Source: Bdellovibrionota bacterium (GTDB lineage: Bacteria; Bdellovibrionota; Bdellovibrionia; Bdellovibrionales; Bdellovibrionaceae). From it: DNA of 64,000 nt. The stretch covers positions 1 through 64,000 of the forward strand of contig CAUJGP010000021.1 of the NCBI GenBank assembly GCA_963170155.1. Reading direction: 5' to 3'. Numbering within the stretch: position 1 is the first letter of the stretch; each line of letters starts with the position of its first letter. A program made the translations under genes and the position numbers. Under the pieces are notes generated by a model that saw nothing but the letters and a program-made list of their open reading frames with translations, was not told the origin of the DNA and did not search any database. Positions 52,235 through 61,346 of this stretch are shown here, piece by piece.

Positions 52235-52831
52235 ATGGATAAAAACAGTTTTTATCAATTATTAAAAGCAAGACGTTCTATACGAAAATATAAAAGTGAC
52301 CCTGTCCCTCGTGAGGTTGTTGAGCGTTTACTTGAAGCAGCGATGGAGGCTCCTTCGGGTAAAAATCGTCAAAATTGGAAGTTCATTGTCGTGACAGGAG
52401 AGAAGCGTGATCAATACCTTCAGTATTCCCAGAAGGCTTGGGAAAAACTTAAGGATATCTTAAAAGTCAGACTCAAGCCGTCTTTGTATGATTTCACCGA
52501 AAGATTTTTTTACACTCTTGGACAAGCACCCGTACTGATTTTTTGTTATGCGGTTAAAAGCCCGGAAGAAAAAGATTTAACCTCTATCGGCAGTGTTTAT
52601 ATGGCTGTTGAAAATCTAAATTTGGCGGCTTTTGCAGAAGGGTTGGGCTGTTGCACTATGGGCGCCCCTCTTGAAATGAAAGAGGATGTGAATCAGTTTC
52701 TTGGAGTCACTGACTGGAAAGAGTTCCAATCCCAACAGCTCGAACTTCTTTGCTTAGTTACAATTGGGTATCCTGATCATCAGCCCCCCAAAGCGCCACG
52801 GCAAACAGAAGGTCGAGTCACTTGGCTGTAG
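52235..52831 (+). CDS. Nitroreductase-family FMN oxidoreductase
   Basis: A 198-residue nitroreductase: FYQLLKARRSIRKYKSDPVP (FMN-binding Arg and Ser), EAAMEAPSGKNRQNWKFIVV (SGxNxQ motif), and a late AFAEGLGCCTMGAP. These enzymes reduce nitro groups or quinones with NAD(P)H. I take the ATG at 52235, preceded by GAGG, as start; upstream in-frame sequence lies in another gene and reads differently. The substrate is unknown. Confidence 0.9.
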   Translation: MDKNSFYQLLKARRSIRKYKSDPVPREVVERLLEAAMEAPSGKNRQNWKFIVVTGEKRDQYLQYSQKAWEKLKDILKVRLKPSLYDFTERFFYTLGQAPVLIFCYAVKSPEEKDLTSIGSVYMAVENLNLAAFAEGLGCCTMGAPLEMKEDVNQFLGVTDWKEFQSQQLELLCLVTIGYPDHQPPKAPRQTEGRVTWL

Positions 52832-53125
52832 ATGTTTTGCTGTCGTGAAAGCGGAAAAAAAATCTCAATAAATAAAGAATATAGATCTCAGCTCTTAAAA
52901 ATAAGGAGTCCTATATTTAAATTGAGGTTAGATATTCCGGAAAGTGGTGTTTTAATTGCTTTTTAAATGAGTCGAATATTTTTTTAAACATGAGAATAAT
53001 TCAATGTGACGATAGTCAGGTCTTGTTTTAAGCGAGCTTCAGCTATACATACCCTGGTAGAAATGGTAAAATTAAAAGATGTGGATAGCAGGATGAGCTG
53101 TAGCCAGTGAGGATATTTTTTTAAA

Positions 53126-53908
53126 ATGAGGCGAGAGTCCAATTCTTTTCAGAGAGATGGGGTTATTCATAAATATTATTTTTCCAAAAATAGTATTTTA
53201 GTGATTTTTTATTTTCTCTTTTTAAGCTCTCCGTGGATTTATGCGCAATCTTCTTTGAGTTTGGAAAAACGTATTGAAGGGTTTCAGCAGCATCAAAAAG
53301 AGCAACAAAGTTTTACTCATGAGAGAGAAAAACTAAGAGATGAATATTTAAAAGAGCAAGCGGCGCAAAAAAAAGAAAAAGAGCGGGCTTATAATGAATA
53401 TTTAAAAAGCTTGGCAAAAAAACAGAAGAAAGTGGATCCAGAAAGCACGCCAGCTTATGAAGAGTATTTGTTAGAGAAATGGAGATGGAAAAATAATCCA
53501 GAAAAAAAAACCTCTCAAGAAGCCCTTGTTAAGCAAAAGAAAAAAATTCGTTCTAGTGAAAAATCCAAAAAATTTGAGATGGATGAGTATTCCTTAAATT
53601 CTTCAGAAGAAAACAGAGTGCCTTACAACAAACGAAGGTCTTTTCATGGTGACAATGCAAAGCCTGGTGGATTTACGGGTGCAACTCCAAGTGGTGCTGA
53701 CAGCGGAGGGCGAGCCCCTTATGTGCCTCCTCCTCCCCCTCCTCCGTCTTTTGATAATGATCTTCCAGAGTTTGAAGAGAATAATGATATACCGCCCCCG
53801 CCCCCTCCTGACTTTGGGCCGGGAGGAATGGGTGAGCCTTTTGGAGGAGAGCCAGCTCCATTTATGCCGCCCCCACCGCCTCCACCTCCTCTCAATAATG
53901 AGTTTTAA
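53126..53908 (+). CDS. Exported polyproline protein with coiled-coil
   Basis: A 260-residue protein. A signal peptide with a long n-region ends near WIYAQS. Residues about 45-165 are Lys/Glu/Gln-rich and predicted coiled-coil (KEQQSFTHEREKLRDEYLKE and relatives). The C-terminal 75 residues are Gly/Pro-rich with three runs of 7, 6 and 8 prolines separated by acidic stretches (DNDLPEFEENNDI). I do not recognise the protein. The pattern resembles formin FH1 or Listeria ActA proline repeats, but similarity of low-complexity sequence proves nothing. It stands alone. Confidence 0.75.
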   Translation: MRRESNSFQRDGVIHKYYFSKNSILVIFYFLFLSSPWIYAQSSLSLEKRIEGFQQHQKEQQSFTHEREKLRDEYLKEQAAQKKEKERAYNEYLKSLAKKQKKVDPESTPAYEEYLLEKWRWKNNPEKKTSQEALVKQKKKIRSSEKSKKFEMDEYSLNSSEENRVPYNKRRSFHGDNAKPGGFTGATPSGADSGGRAPYVPPPPPPPSFDNDLPEFEENNDIPPPPPPDFGPGGMGEPFGGEPAPFMPPPPPPPPLNNEF

Positions 53909-54074
53909 AAAGAAGACCGTATTATTTTGTTTCACCAATAAAATCGGTCAGAGACATCATTTAAAATAGTATTTGGTTTTATTCGAACAATAAGATTCCG
54001 TTTTTTTTACTTTTATGTGATGAACGATGCCAAACAGGTTATTCAAACCATCAAAAAATTAGGTATTAAATCAA

Positions 54075-55142
54075 ATGGAAGATCAGGCTTCACTGAGGCA
54101 ATTACTGGATAAGCGTATTGTTTTTTTAGATGGTGCCATTGGTACAATGGTACAAACTTTTAAATTAACAGAAGAGGATTTTCGCGGAGAGCGCTTCAAA
54201 GAACATGGTAAGGATTTGAAGGGTAATTATGATTTACTTTGTCTTACGAGACCTGATCTTATTAAAGATATACATAAAATGTATTTAGAATCAGGAGCTG
54301 ATATCATTGAAACTAACAGTTTTAATGGAACGGCGATTTCTCAAGCTGATTATGGGATGCAAGATGCTGTTCATGAGATAAACGTAGCCGCCGCACGGCT
54401 AGCGAAACAAGCGGTCTTAGAATATCAAAAAACAAATCCTCGTCCTTGTTTCGTGGCAGGAGCCCTCGGTCCTACAAATAAAACATTATCGCTTTCTCCC
54501 AAGGCGACAGATCCTGGTTTTCGAGAGATTTCTTTTGATGAAATGGTCGAGGATTATTACAATCAAGTCGCAGCCCTCGTTGAAGGAGGCGTTGACTTAT
54601 TGCTACCCGAGACGAGCTTTGACACGCTCAATATGAAAGCTTGTATTTATGCCATCAAGAAGTTCGAAGAGGAAACAGGGGTTCGCAAGGATTTGTTTCT
54701 GTCGATGACGATAACAGATTTATCTGGGAGAAGTCTATCAGGTCAAACTGTAGAGGCATTTTGGAATAGTATTCGTCATGCAAAGCCACTTTTAGTTGGT
54801 ATGAATTGTGGGTTAGGCTCCAAAGAGATGCGTCCATTTTTGGAGGAATTTTCGCGCATTGCGGATTGTTATTTAGCATGTTACCCCAGTGCAGGTTTGC
54901 CGAATCCTTTAAATCCCATAAGATATGATGAAACTCCCGAGAGGTTCACAAACACCTTGAAGGATTACGCCGAGGCTGGTTGGTTGAATTTAGCGGGAGG
55001 CTGCTGTGGAACAACACCAGCTCATATCAAAGCGATTGTTGAGACTCTTTCTCCTATTGCAAAAAGAAAAATTCCAAAGATAGAATTAACAACTCGTCTC
55101 TCGGGGCTGGAGCCCTTTAACGTTCAATCAGAAGATGTTTAA
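54075..55142 (+). CDS. Homocysteine-binding module of methionine synthase, stand-alone
   Basis: A 355-residue protein equal to the N-terminal Hcy domain of cobalamin-dependent MetH: FLDGAIGTMVQTF, ADIIETNSFNGTAISQADYG, the zinc ligands in GMNCGLGS and LAGGCCGTTPAHI. It ends in TTRLSGLEPFNVQSEDV, which in full MetH is the linker to the folate domain. The folate, cobalamin and activation modules are absent and downstream sequence shows no sign of a frameshifted continuation, so the rest must be another gene. A hairpin terminator follows. Confidence 0.88.
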   Translation: MEDQASLRQLLDKRIVFLDGAIGTMVQTFKLTEEDFRGERFKEHGKDLKGNYDLLCLTRPDLIKDIHKMYLESGADIIETNSFNGTAISQADYGMQDAVHEINVAAARLAKQAVLEYQKTNPRPCFVAGALGPTNKTLSLSPKATDPGFREISFDEMVEDYYNQVAALVEGGVDLLLPETSFDTLNMKACIYAIKKFEEETGVRKDLFLSMTITDLSGRSLSGQTVEAFWNSIRHAKPLLVGMNCGLGSKEMRPFLEEFSRIADCYLACYPSAGLPNPLNPIRYDETPERFTNTLKDYAEAGWLNLAGGCCGTTPAHIKAIVETLSPIAKRKIPKIELTTRLSGLEPFNVQSEDV

Positions 55143-55168
55143 AAATTTTTGAGGCTTGGAAAAAGAAC

Positions 55169-55200
55169 GAATTAGCGCATATTTTTTAAGACGCTAATTC
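55169..55200. terminator. Bidirectional terminator hairpin
   Basis: GAATTAGCG (55169-55177) and CGCTAATTC (55192-55200) form a perfect 9-base-pair stem with a 14-base loop containing TTTTTT, between the convergent MetH-like and SDR genes. T-tracts after the stem are poor. Confidence 0.55.
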
Positions 55201-55201
55201 C

Positions 55202-55978
55202 TTAGGTGAGGGTCAGAGTTTGCCCATTGACAGCACTTCCAAGAGGGCTGCAGAGATAGAGGAGTGTTCCTGCCACGGCTTCAGAATTCACTAACTTTGC
55301 ATAGGGATGATGGGTTTTGAGTTTTTCTAGAGCCTGTTTAACAGAACTGCTTTCAGGGGAATGATGGAGAGCATACTCTTCAGTCGGTCCAATGGAGAGG
55401 ACATTCGCGGTGGTGGATTGATCTACTAATTCGCAACTCAAGCTTTTGACAAAAGAGCTCAGGCCTCCTCTGAGCAGTGAGTGAGTGGTGTCGTTGGCGG
55501 AACCAGAAAGAAAGGGTTCAGGAACGAGAAAGATAAGTCGTCCTCGTTTTCTGTTTTTTAAATAGTTCACCACTTGATGGGCTAAATAAAAACTAGGTTT
55601 TAATTCTGTCGTAATGAGTTCTTCGAAGAGATCGAGGGATTTTTCGCCCTTCACGGGAGCTGCTGCTGTTCCAAAAAGAGCGTCAATGTAGATATCGATG
55701 CTTCCAAAAGTTTGGGCGGATTGGCTAAGAGCTTCCTGACAGGCTTTGGGTGATGAAAAATCACATCGAATGGCTGAGGCACGACCAAATTTTTCATGAA
55801 TCTCTCTTTGGTCATTGATCACATTGGCCATCCTCTGACAAGTTTCTTGGTTCTTATCGATGAAAACCACATCAGAGCCACTTTGTGTGAACAGGCTTGC
55901 AATATTTTGAGTGAGATTTGTCAGAGGGCCAGCAATTACAGTGGTGCGTTCTCGCAGCGTCAGTGAGGGTTCACTCAT
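55202..55978 (-). CDS. SDR-fold protein with degenerate catalytic residues
   Basis: A 258-residue short-chain dehydrogenase/reductase-like protein (TTVIAGPLTNLTQNIASLFT, SDVVFIDKN, GSIDIYIDALFG). The usual TGxxxGIG is AGPLTNLTQ and the YxxxK catalytic motif reads HSLLR, so Tyr and Lys are both missing. It is probably non-catalytic as a dehydrogenase or uses different chemistry. It starts 4 bases after the thiolase stop, so they are one operon. A longer in-frame start inside the thiolase gene is rejected. Enoyl-[acp] reductase-like SDRs also diverge here, so the function stays open. Confidence 0.7.
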   Translation of the reverse strand: MSEPSLTLRERTTVIAGPLTNLTQNIASLFTQSGSDVVFIDKNQETCQRMANVINDQREIHEKFGRASAIRCDFSSPKACQEALSQSAQTFGSIDIYIDALFGTAAAPVKGEKSLDLFEELITTELKPSFYLAHQVVNYLKNRKRGRLIFLVPEPFLSGSANDTTHSLLRGGLSSFVKSLSCELVDQSTTANVLSIGPTEEYALHHSPESSSVKQALEKLKTHHPYAKLVNSEAVAGTLLYLCSPLGSAVNGQTLTLT

Positions 55979-55982
55979 AGAT

Positions 55983-57167
55983 TTATGGCATCCTTTCAAT
56001 GATGATGGCGATTCCTTGTCCTCCACCGATACACGCGCTACCCAGGGCGTACTTTCCTTGTCGTCGTTGGAGTTCGTACACAAGATGATTCATAATTCGT
56101 GTTCCGCTCGCACCGAGGGGATGTCCAAGGGCAATGGCGCCTCCGTTAACGTTGGTACGATCCATGGGAAGCTCTAATTCTTTTTGCACAGCTAAGAATT
56201 GAGCGGCAAAAGCTTCATTGACTTCAATTAAATCCATTTTATTGAGATCCAATTGAGCTTTTTGCAAAACTTTTCTAATGGCTGGAGCGGGGCCTATGCC
56301 CATGATTTTAGGATCGCATCCAACAGAAACATAGCTAACGATGCGGGCCAGAGGCTTGAGTCCAAGGGCTTTGGCTTTGGATTCTGTTGTAAGGATGGAG
56401 CACGCGGCTCCGTCCACAATGCCAGAGGCTGTAGCTGCTGTGACCAGGCCGTCTTTTTTAAAGAGGGGCTTAAGGGCTTTCATTTTTTCCAAGGAGGTTT
56501 CTGGTTTAGGGTGTTCGTCTTTATCAAAGGTAATAGGGCCTTTTTTGGTTTCTAAAGAAAGGGGCGTGATCTCTGTAGAAAATAATTTTTGTTTAAAAGC
56601 GTGTTCATAACGCTGTTGGGATTGAAAAGAATAAGCATCAGCCTGATCTCGTGTGATTTTATATTTTTCACCCAAATTTTCTGCGGTTATAGCCATTGGC
56701 ATTTGAGCGTAAGAGTCTGTTAATGCGGCTGTCAGAAGATCTTCCAGCTCTCCGTTGCCCAAGCGTATTCCGCCAAAACGAACGCTGCGGACCACATAAG
56801 GCACAAGAGACATTTGTTCTACGCCGCCCGCCAGCACCATGGAGGCTTCTCCTGTCGTGAGCATTTGAGCAGCATTGATCCACGATTGAAAGCCACTTCC
56901 ACAGAGGCGGTTGACCGCATAAGCAGGTGTTGCAAGAGGCAATCCTAGTTTTAAACCCACATGACGAGGAAGATAGGCCCCATCACTGCTAGAAGGGACA
57001 ACGTTCCCAATGACGACATGATCGATTTCTTCTGGCTTTAAATCAATTTGATTGAGACAGCCGCGTGCTGCGTGAACGGTTAGATCTGTTCCTGAGATAT
57101 CTTTAAGACTACCACCATAGCTTCCAAAAGCCGTTCTTTGACCAGCAACACAAACTATATTTTCCAT
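55983..57167 (-). CDS. Acetyl-CoA acetyltransferase (thiolase)
   Basis: A 394-residue thiolase with both catalytic Cys and the His: NRLCGSGFQSW (nucleophile near residue 88), GHPLGASGTRIM, and SACIGGGQGIAI. It opens with VCVAGQRTAFGSYGG. It condenses two acetyl-CoA or cleaves acetoacetyl-CoA, feeding fatty-acid or polyhydroxyalkanoate metabolism. GAGGTG is before the ATG. It is followed by a degenerate SDR, reminiscent of phaA-phaB order, but the partner lacks reductase residues. Confidence 0.93.
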   Translation of the reverse strand: MENIVCVAGQRTAFGSYGGSLKDISGTDLTVHAARGCLNQIDLKPEEIDHVVIGNVVPSSSDGAYLPRHVGLKLGLPLATPAYAVNRLCGSGFQSWINAAQMLTTGEASMVLAGGVEQMSLVPYVVRSVRFGGIRLGNGELEDLLTAALTDSYAQMPMAITAENLGEKYKITRDQADAYSFQSQQRYEHAFKQKLFSTEITPLSLETKKGPITFDKDEHPKPETSLEKMKALKPLFKKDGLVTAATASGIVDGAACSILTTESKAKALGLKPLARIVSYVSVGCDPKIMGIGPAPAIRKVLQKAQLDLNKMDLIEVNEAFAAQFLAVQKELELPMDRTNVNGGAIALGHPLGASGTRIMNHLVYELQRRQGKYALGSACIGGGQGIAIIIERMP

Positions 57168-57297
57168 CGATGCACCTCGCTGATTGATAGGATTGAAGAT
57201 TCCGATGGAAAAAGTTTGCCTTTAATGGAGAAGAGATTCTATAAAAATCTCCGTTTGGGTCCATTTTTATAAAACTTTGTCAAAGCGAGTCGTAGCT

Positions 57298-58569
57298 ATG
57301 AATTATTTAGTGATTGGTCAGGGTGGTCGAGAACACGCCATCATCAAGGCTCTGAAGCAGTCTCCGAATGTTACAAATTTGCACGCGATTCCCGGGAATC
57401 CTGGGATTGCTGAGCTTGTGACTTGTCACTCTTTGGATTGGAAAAATTTTGAAACTATAGAACAGTTTTGTCGTTTTCATCAAATACAAGTGGTAGTGAT
57501 CGGGCCCGAAGATCCTTTTGTCATGGGGCTCAGCGATTATTTGCGTGAAAAAGGATTTCTCGTCGTAGGACCATCAAAAGCTGCCGCTCAATTGGAGGGC
57601 AGTAAAGTTTTTGCTAAACAATTTATGCAAGAGTTTGGAGTGGCAACGGCGAAGGCGGTAGTTGTGCAATCGGTGGACGAGGCGCTTTTGCAGTCCCAAG
57701 AATTCACTCCCCCTTACGTGTTGAAGGCGGATGGCCTTGCTGCGGGAAAGGGAGTTGTTTTATGCAAAACACGAGATGAATTGCGTGAGGCTTCTCAGCA
57801 ATTTTTTGAACAAAAATTATTTGGTGCTGCCAGTGAAAAAGCTTTATTGGAGCAATTTTTGCCTGGTTATGAATTGAGTTTGCTTTTGGTGACCAACGGG
57901 AAAGAGTATCAGTTGTTTCCTGTTGCGCAAGATCACAAATCTTTGCTGGACGGGGATGAAGGCCCTAATACTGGAGGGATGGGAACGATCGCTCCGATGC
58001 TCATGTCTGAGGGCCTGCTTCATGAGATTAAAATAAAAATTATAGAACCCACGTTGCATGGTTTATCAGAAAAAAAGTTATTTTACCGTGGGGTTCTTTT
58101 TCTAGGGCTCATGATCACAAAAGCGGGACCTCAGTTACTGGAGTACAATTGTCGAATGGGTGATCCAGAAACCCAGGTGCTCATGCCTTTGCTTGAGGGT
58201 GATTGGGGTGAGGTTTTTCATCAATTAGCGCGAGGCCAGATTTTACCGATGTCATGGAAATCCATTTATAGTACTTGCGTGGTTTTAGCGGCACCAGGAT
58301 ACCCGAATGCTCCTGAGAAGGGTCTATTGATTGAAGGGGACCCATTGAGTGAAAAGTCTTCAGGGAGTGTTTCGCAATCTTACTTTATTCATGCAGGAAC
58401 AAAGCGGACTTCCACGGGGGAGTGGCAAACAGCAGGAGGGCGAGTTCTTTGTGCCATGGGTGTCGCTGAAACGAAAGAAGCCGCTCGTGCTTTAGCATAT
58501 GAGCAGGCGGGTCTTGTTTCTTGGAGAGGTTTGCAAAAACGATCGGATATTGGTTTGAGAAAATGTTAG
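57298..58569 (+). CDS. purD: Phosphoribosylamine-glycine ligase
   Basis: A 423-residue PurD: MNYLVIGQGGREHAIIKAL (the usual GxGGREHA opening), GPEDPFVMGL, ADGLAAGKGVVLC, and GPNTGGMGTIAP, then GDPETQVLMPLL (ATP-grasp). It carries out the second step of purine synthesis. I use the ATG at 57298 since the family begins here; an upstream TTG adds seven residues. Its end overlaps the start of the AddB-like gene by 7 bases. Confidence 0.95.
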   Translation: MNYLVIGQGGREHAIIKALKQSPNVTNLHAIPGNPGIAELVTCHSLDWKNFETIEQFCRFHQIQVVVIGPEDPFVMGLSDYLREKGFLVVGPSKAAAQLEGSKVFAKQFMQEFGVATAKAVVVQSVDEALLQSQEFTPPYVLKADGLAAGKGVVLCKTRDELREASQQFFEQKLFGAASEKALLEQFLPGYELSLLLVTNGKEYQLFPVAQDHKSLLDGDEGPNTGGMGTIAPMLMSEGLLHEIKIKIIEPTLHGLSEKKLFYRGVLFLGLMITKAGPQLLEYNCRMGDPETQVLMPLLEGDWGEVFHQLARGQILPMSWKSIYSTCVVLAAPGYPNAPEKGLLIEGDPLSEKSSGSVSQSYFIHAGTKRTSTGEWQTAGGRVLCAMGVAETKEAARALAYEQAGLVSWRGLQKRSDIGLRKC

Positions 58570-61346
58570 AATTGATTCCGTACTCTTCATTGGAGGAAAA
58601 GAATAAATTTTTGCAAGCCTGTGATTTTTCTGACAGAACCCTCATTGTTCCGGATCTTGTATCGAAGTTATATTGGCAAGATCAAAGAGAACAAAAAACA
58701 GATTTTATTAATCAAAATCCAATTTTGAGAGCTGAAGATTTTTGGAAAACCCTATTGCAACGGACTCGGACAGATATCAACTTTGTCAGTCCGGCATGGA
58801 TGTCCTCCTATTTAAAACAAATTTTAAAGACGGAGTGGTTGGAGTCGGTGGGCCTTCCTTACGCGAAAACACCGACCCTATTGAAGGCGATGAGGGAGTT
58901 CTTGCCAATTCTCTCTCATCCAGAATCTTGCGAAATCATGGAACATTGGTTTGATGAGGTGCAAGCCGGACAAGGTTCGTGGCGGCGATGGTTTGAATTA
59001 TCCACCTTGGCTTGGAAAAATCTTGTGGCTAAGAACGTTCTTCTTCCTGAATGGTCGGCGAGCTTTTTAATTCAATCGCTGCATTTTGAAAATTTTTGGA
59101 ATCGGAATCTAGTGGTGGATTTGGGACCTGAATTAAGAACTATGGAGGTTGAACTTTTACAAGCGCTTGCATCGAAAAATCACGTTCAGGTGCTAACTCC
59201 TCATTTTCCGTGGATGGATGAGTTTCGTTGGGTTTCTTACCCTTATAAACAATTTTTATCTCGTCATCATACCGTGAAGAAGCTTTTCATTACTGAAGAG
59301 AACGGGGCTAAGAGAGTCGAGAATGTTCCTCGTCAAAAGAATTTTAGGCGGTATTCTTCTATGTTGGGTGAAATTAAAGCGGCAATCAGTCAAATTCATG
59401 ACTGGGTTCGATCTGGAAAGCGACTTTCAGAAATAGCCTTGATTGCTCCGGACATGGAAATCTATTGGCCGGTCTTAAGTGTTCATTTGAAAAAAGAAGG
59501 ATGGGCTTTTGAAAAGCCAGAAAAAATCAAAATAGGAAGTCTGGGGTCTGTCGTGGCCTGGCTTGCCTATCTCAAAAAACAAAAATCCCCAGAATTGTCG
59601 TTTACCGATTTGCAGCTTGCGGAATTCCATCCGCTTCAACGGAGAAGTTTAAATACGGAAGCAAATACAGAAATCAATCCCGAGACAGGTTTGGAAATAA
59701 ATTCGAATTTAATTTCGTACTCTGATCTTCAAAGTCAATGGGTCATGAAACCCTACAAAAATTCGTCGTTGTTTTCCGATGAAAAAAGAGCTGTCACAGC
59801 TTCTATTTTTTTGAATTGGGCTTTTCAAGTTTGGCCTCATACCTCTTTGCTTCCGGTTATGGTTCTTGAGAGTTGTCAGAAATGGCTTCTAGAAGCTGAA
59901 AAACGAGAAGAACTTTTTGAATCCGAGTGGATTGAGTATTTAGAGGAATATTTGAAAACACAAGAAGAGGAGGTTTTTTCGGAAGTTCCTCAGAGCCTGG
60001 GGGTGTATTCTTTAATGAATGGTCTCCCACTACATAGAAATTTTCATTTTGTATTGGGATGTTCCGAGGCTCAATTGAAGTCGTCAAAAGGATTTGTCAA
60101 CGGAGCCGAGGTGCTGAGTTTACAACATCATACAGGCCATTTGTTAGCCCATCCTGATCGTGATTTCAGAGAGTTTCAGTTGCGAGCTCTCGTGGAGACG
60201 GGATGTGAGCAAGTATTTTGTTTTCCTGAAGCCGATTTTAACGGAACTGAGTTAGTTCCCTCTGTTTTTTGGATGAAAGGGCGAGAGCAGGAAATCAGTG
60301 AAAAATCGTTGTCCTTTTCGCATTTTCATGAATTATCCTCATGGACTCCTGGAGAATGGGAGCAAGAGTTATTGCAATTTGAAAGAAAAAAAGAAAAAAA
60401 TTTTTTTATTGCAGAAAGTGGAGATGTAACCGAAGTCGAAGAGAGAGTGCCTCATCACTTTGAATTTTCTCTTTCTCCGGCCTCATTAAAATCCTATGTG
60501 GAGTGTCCTTTTAAATTTTTTGCAGAAAAAGGTTTAAAGTTAATAGATCCTTTGATTGTGGACCTCGATTTAGATGCCCGAACTCAAGGAGCTCTCCAAC
60601 ATAAACTTTTAGAGCTTTTGACCATGGATCCTTTTGATATTGCGGCTAAACGAAATCAGCTTGAGGAACTCATTGAACAAACCCTAGAGACGCAAAAAGA
60701 ATTTTATTATTCTGAAAAAACCAGGGAGTTGATGCAGCGGCAGCTTAAACAACTGGGGAATCAATTTTTGGATCACGAAGAAAATTATCGAAAAGAATTT
60801 CCACGATTTTACACTTTGGTTCGTGAAGCTTGGTTTCAGAGCTCCATAGCCATCAAAGAAAAAAAGATTTCTTTTAGGGGAAAAATAGACCGGGTGGATG
60901 TTTCATCGGATGGTCAAGCTGCCGTTGTTATTGATTATAAAAACGATATTCGCAGCTACAGTCACGCCTCTTCTTGGATTAAAAACTTGGAATTTCAAAT
61001 GCCGGCCTACGTTCAAGCTTTGGAGTCTGGTTCAGTGAGAAAAGAAAAAGGAAAGAACTTTCCACCTTTGTCTGTTGTTGCCGCTCATTACTATAGTTTG
61101 CGGGATCGCCAACGAAAAGGTTTTACTCTGAAAGAGGTTGATCCCGGCGTGGTGAATTCCCTTACGGCGACAGGAACCCTCACTGTCTCTGAAAAGAACC
61201 AGATCCTGGAAGAGTTTCAAACAATTTTAGTTCGAGTGGCTCAAAATATTTTAGAGGGGGATTTCCGAGCGATCCCTCATCCTAAAACAGATTGTCAAGG
61301 TTGCTCTTGGAGAAATTTATGCCGAACAAGCCAACCGAATTTATAA
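58563..61346 (+). CDS. AddB/RecB-like PD-(D/E)XK nuclease subunit
   Basis: A 927-residue protein. The N-terminal two thirds resemble inactivated UvrD-like helicase domains without a Walker A motif. The C-terminal PD-(D/E)XK domain is intact: FSLSPASLKSYVECPFKFFAE, GALQHKLLELL, GKIDRVDVSSDGQAAVVIDYKND (D and DxK), LEFQMPAYVQAL and the iron-sulphur cluster cysteines CQGCSWRNLC, paired with the earlier VECP. This order is that of AddB and of Cas4-type nucleases. It overlaps purD (7 bases) and the AddA-like gene (28 bases). Confidence 0.8.
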   Translation: MLELIPYSSLEEKNKFLQACDFSDRTLIVPDLVSKLYWQDQREQKTDFINQNPILRAEDFWKTLLQRTRTDINFVSPAWMSSYLKQILKTEWLESVGLPYAKTPTLLKAMREFLPILSHPESCEIMEHWFDEVQAGQGSWRRWFELSTLAWKNLVAKNVLLPEWSASFLIQSLHFENFWNRNLVVDLGPELRTMEVELLQALASKNHVQVLTPHFPWMDEFRWVSYPYKQFLSRHHTVKKLFITEENGAKRVENVPRQKNFRRYSSMLGEIKAAISQIHDWVRSGKRLSEIALIAPDMEIYWPVLSVHLKKEGWAFEKPEKIKIGSLGSVVAWLAYLKKQKSPELSFTDLQLAEFHPLQRRSLNTEANTEINPETGLEINSNLISYSDLQSQWVMKPYKNSSLFSDEKRAVTASIFLNWAFQVWPHTSLLPVMVLESCQKWLLEAEKREELFESEWIEYLEEYLKTQEEEVFSEVPQSLGVYSLMNGLPLHRNFHFVLGCSEAQLKSSKGFVNGAEVLSLQHHTGHLLAHPDRDFREFQLRALVETGCEQVFCFPEADFNGTELVPSVFWMKGREQEISEKSLSFSHFHELSSWTPGEWEQELLQFERKKEKNFFIAESGDVTEVEERVPHHFEFSLSPASLKSYVECPFKFFAEKGLKLIDPLIVDLDLDARTQGALQHKLLELLTMDPFDIAAKRNQLEELIEQTLETQKEFYYSEKTRELMQRQLKQLGNQFLDHEENYRKEFPRFYTLVREAWFQSSIAIKEKKISFRGKIDRVDVSSDGQAAVVIDYKNDIRSYSHASSWIKNLEFQMPAYVQALESGSVRKEKGKNFPPLSVVAAHYYSLRDRQRKGFTLKEVDPGVVNSLTATGTLTVSEKNQILEEFQTILVRVAQNILEGDFRAIPHPKTDCQGCSWRNLCRTSQPNL

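Noticed and set aside
53603-53969. Other long frames on both strands over the polyproline region
   Set aside because: They arise from the repetitive proline codons (CCN/NGG) of the plus-strand gene and lack signal or ribosome sites.
55143-55200. Frameshifted continuation of MetH after the stop at 55142
   Set aside because: The following bases hold a short AT-rich stretch, a hairpin and then a convergent gene; no folate-domain sequence is readable in any frame.
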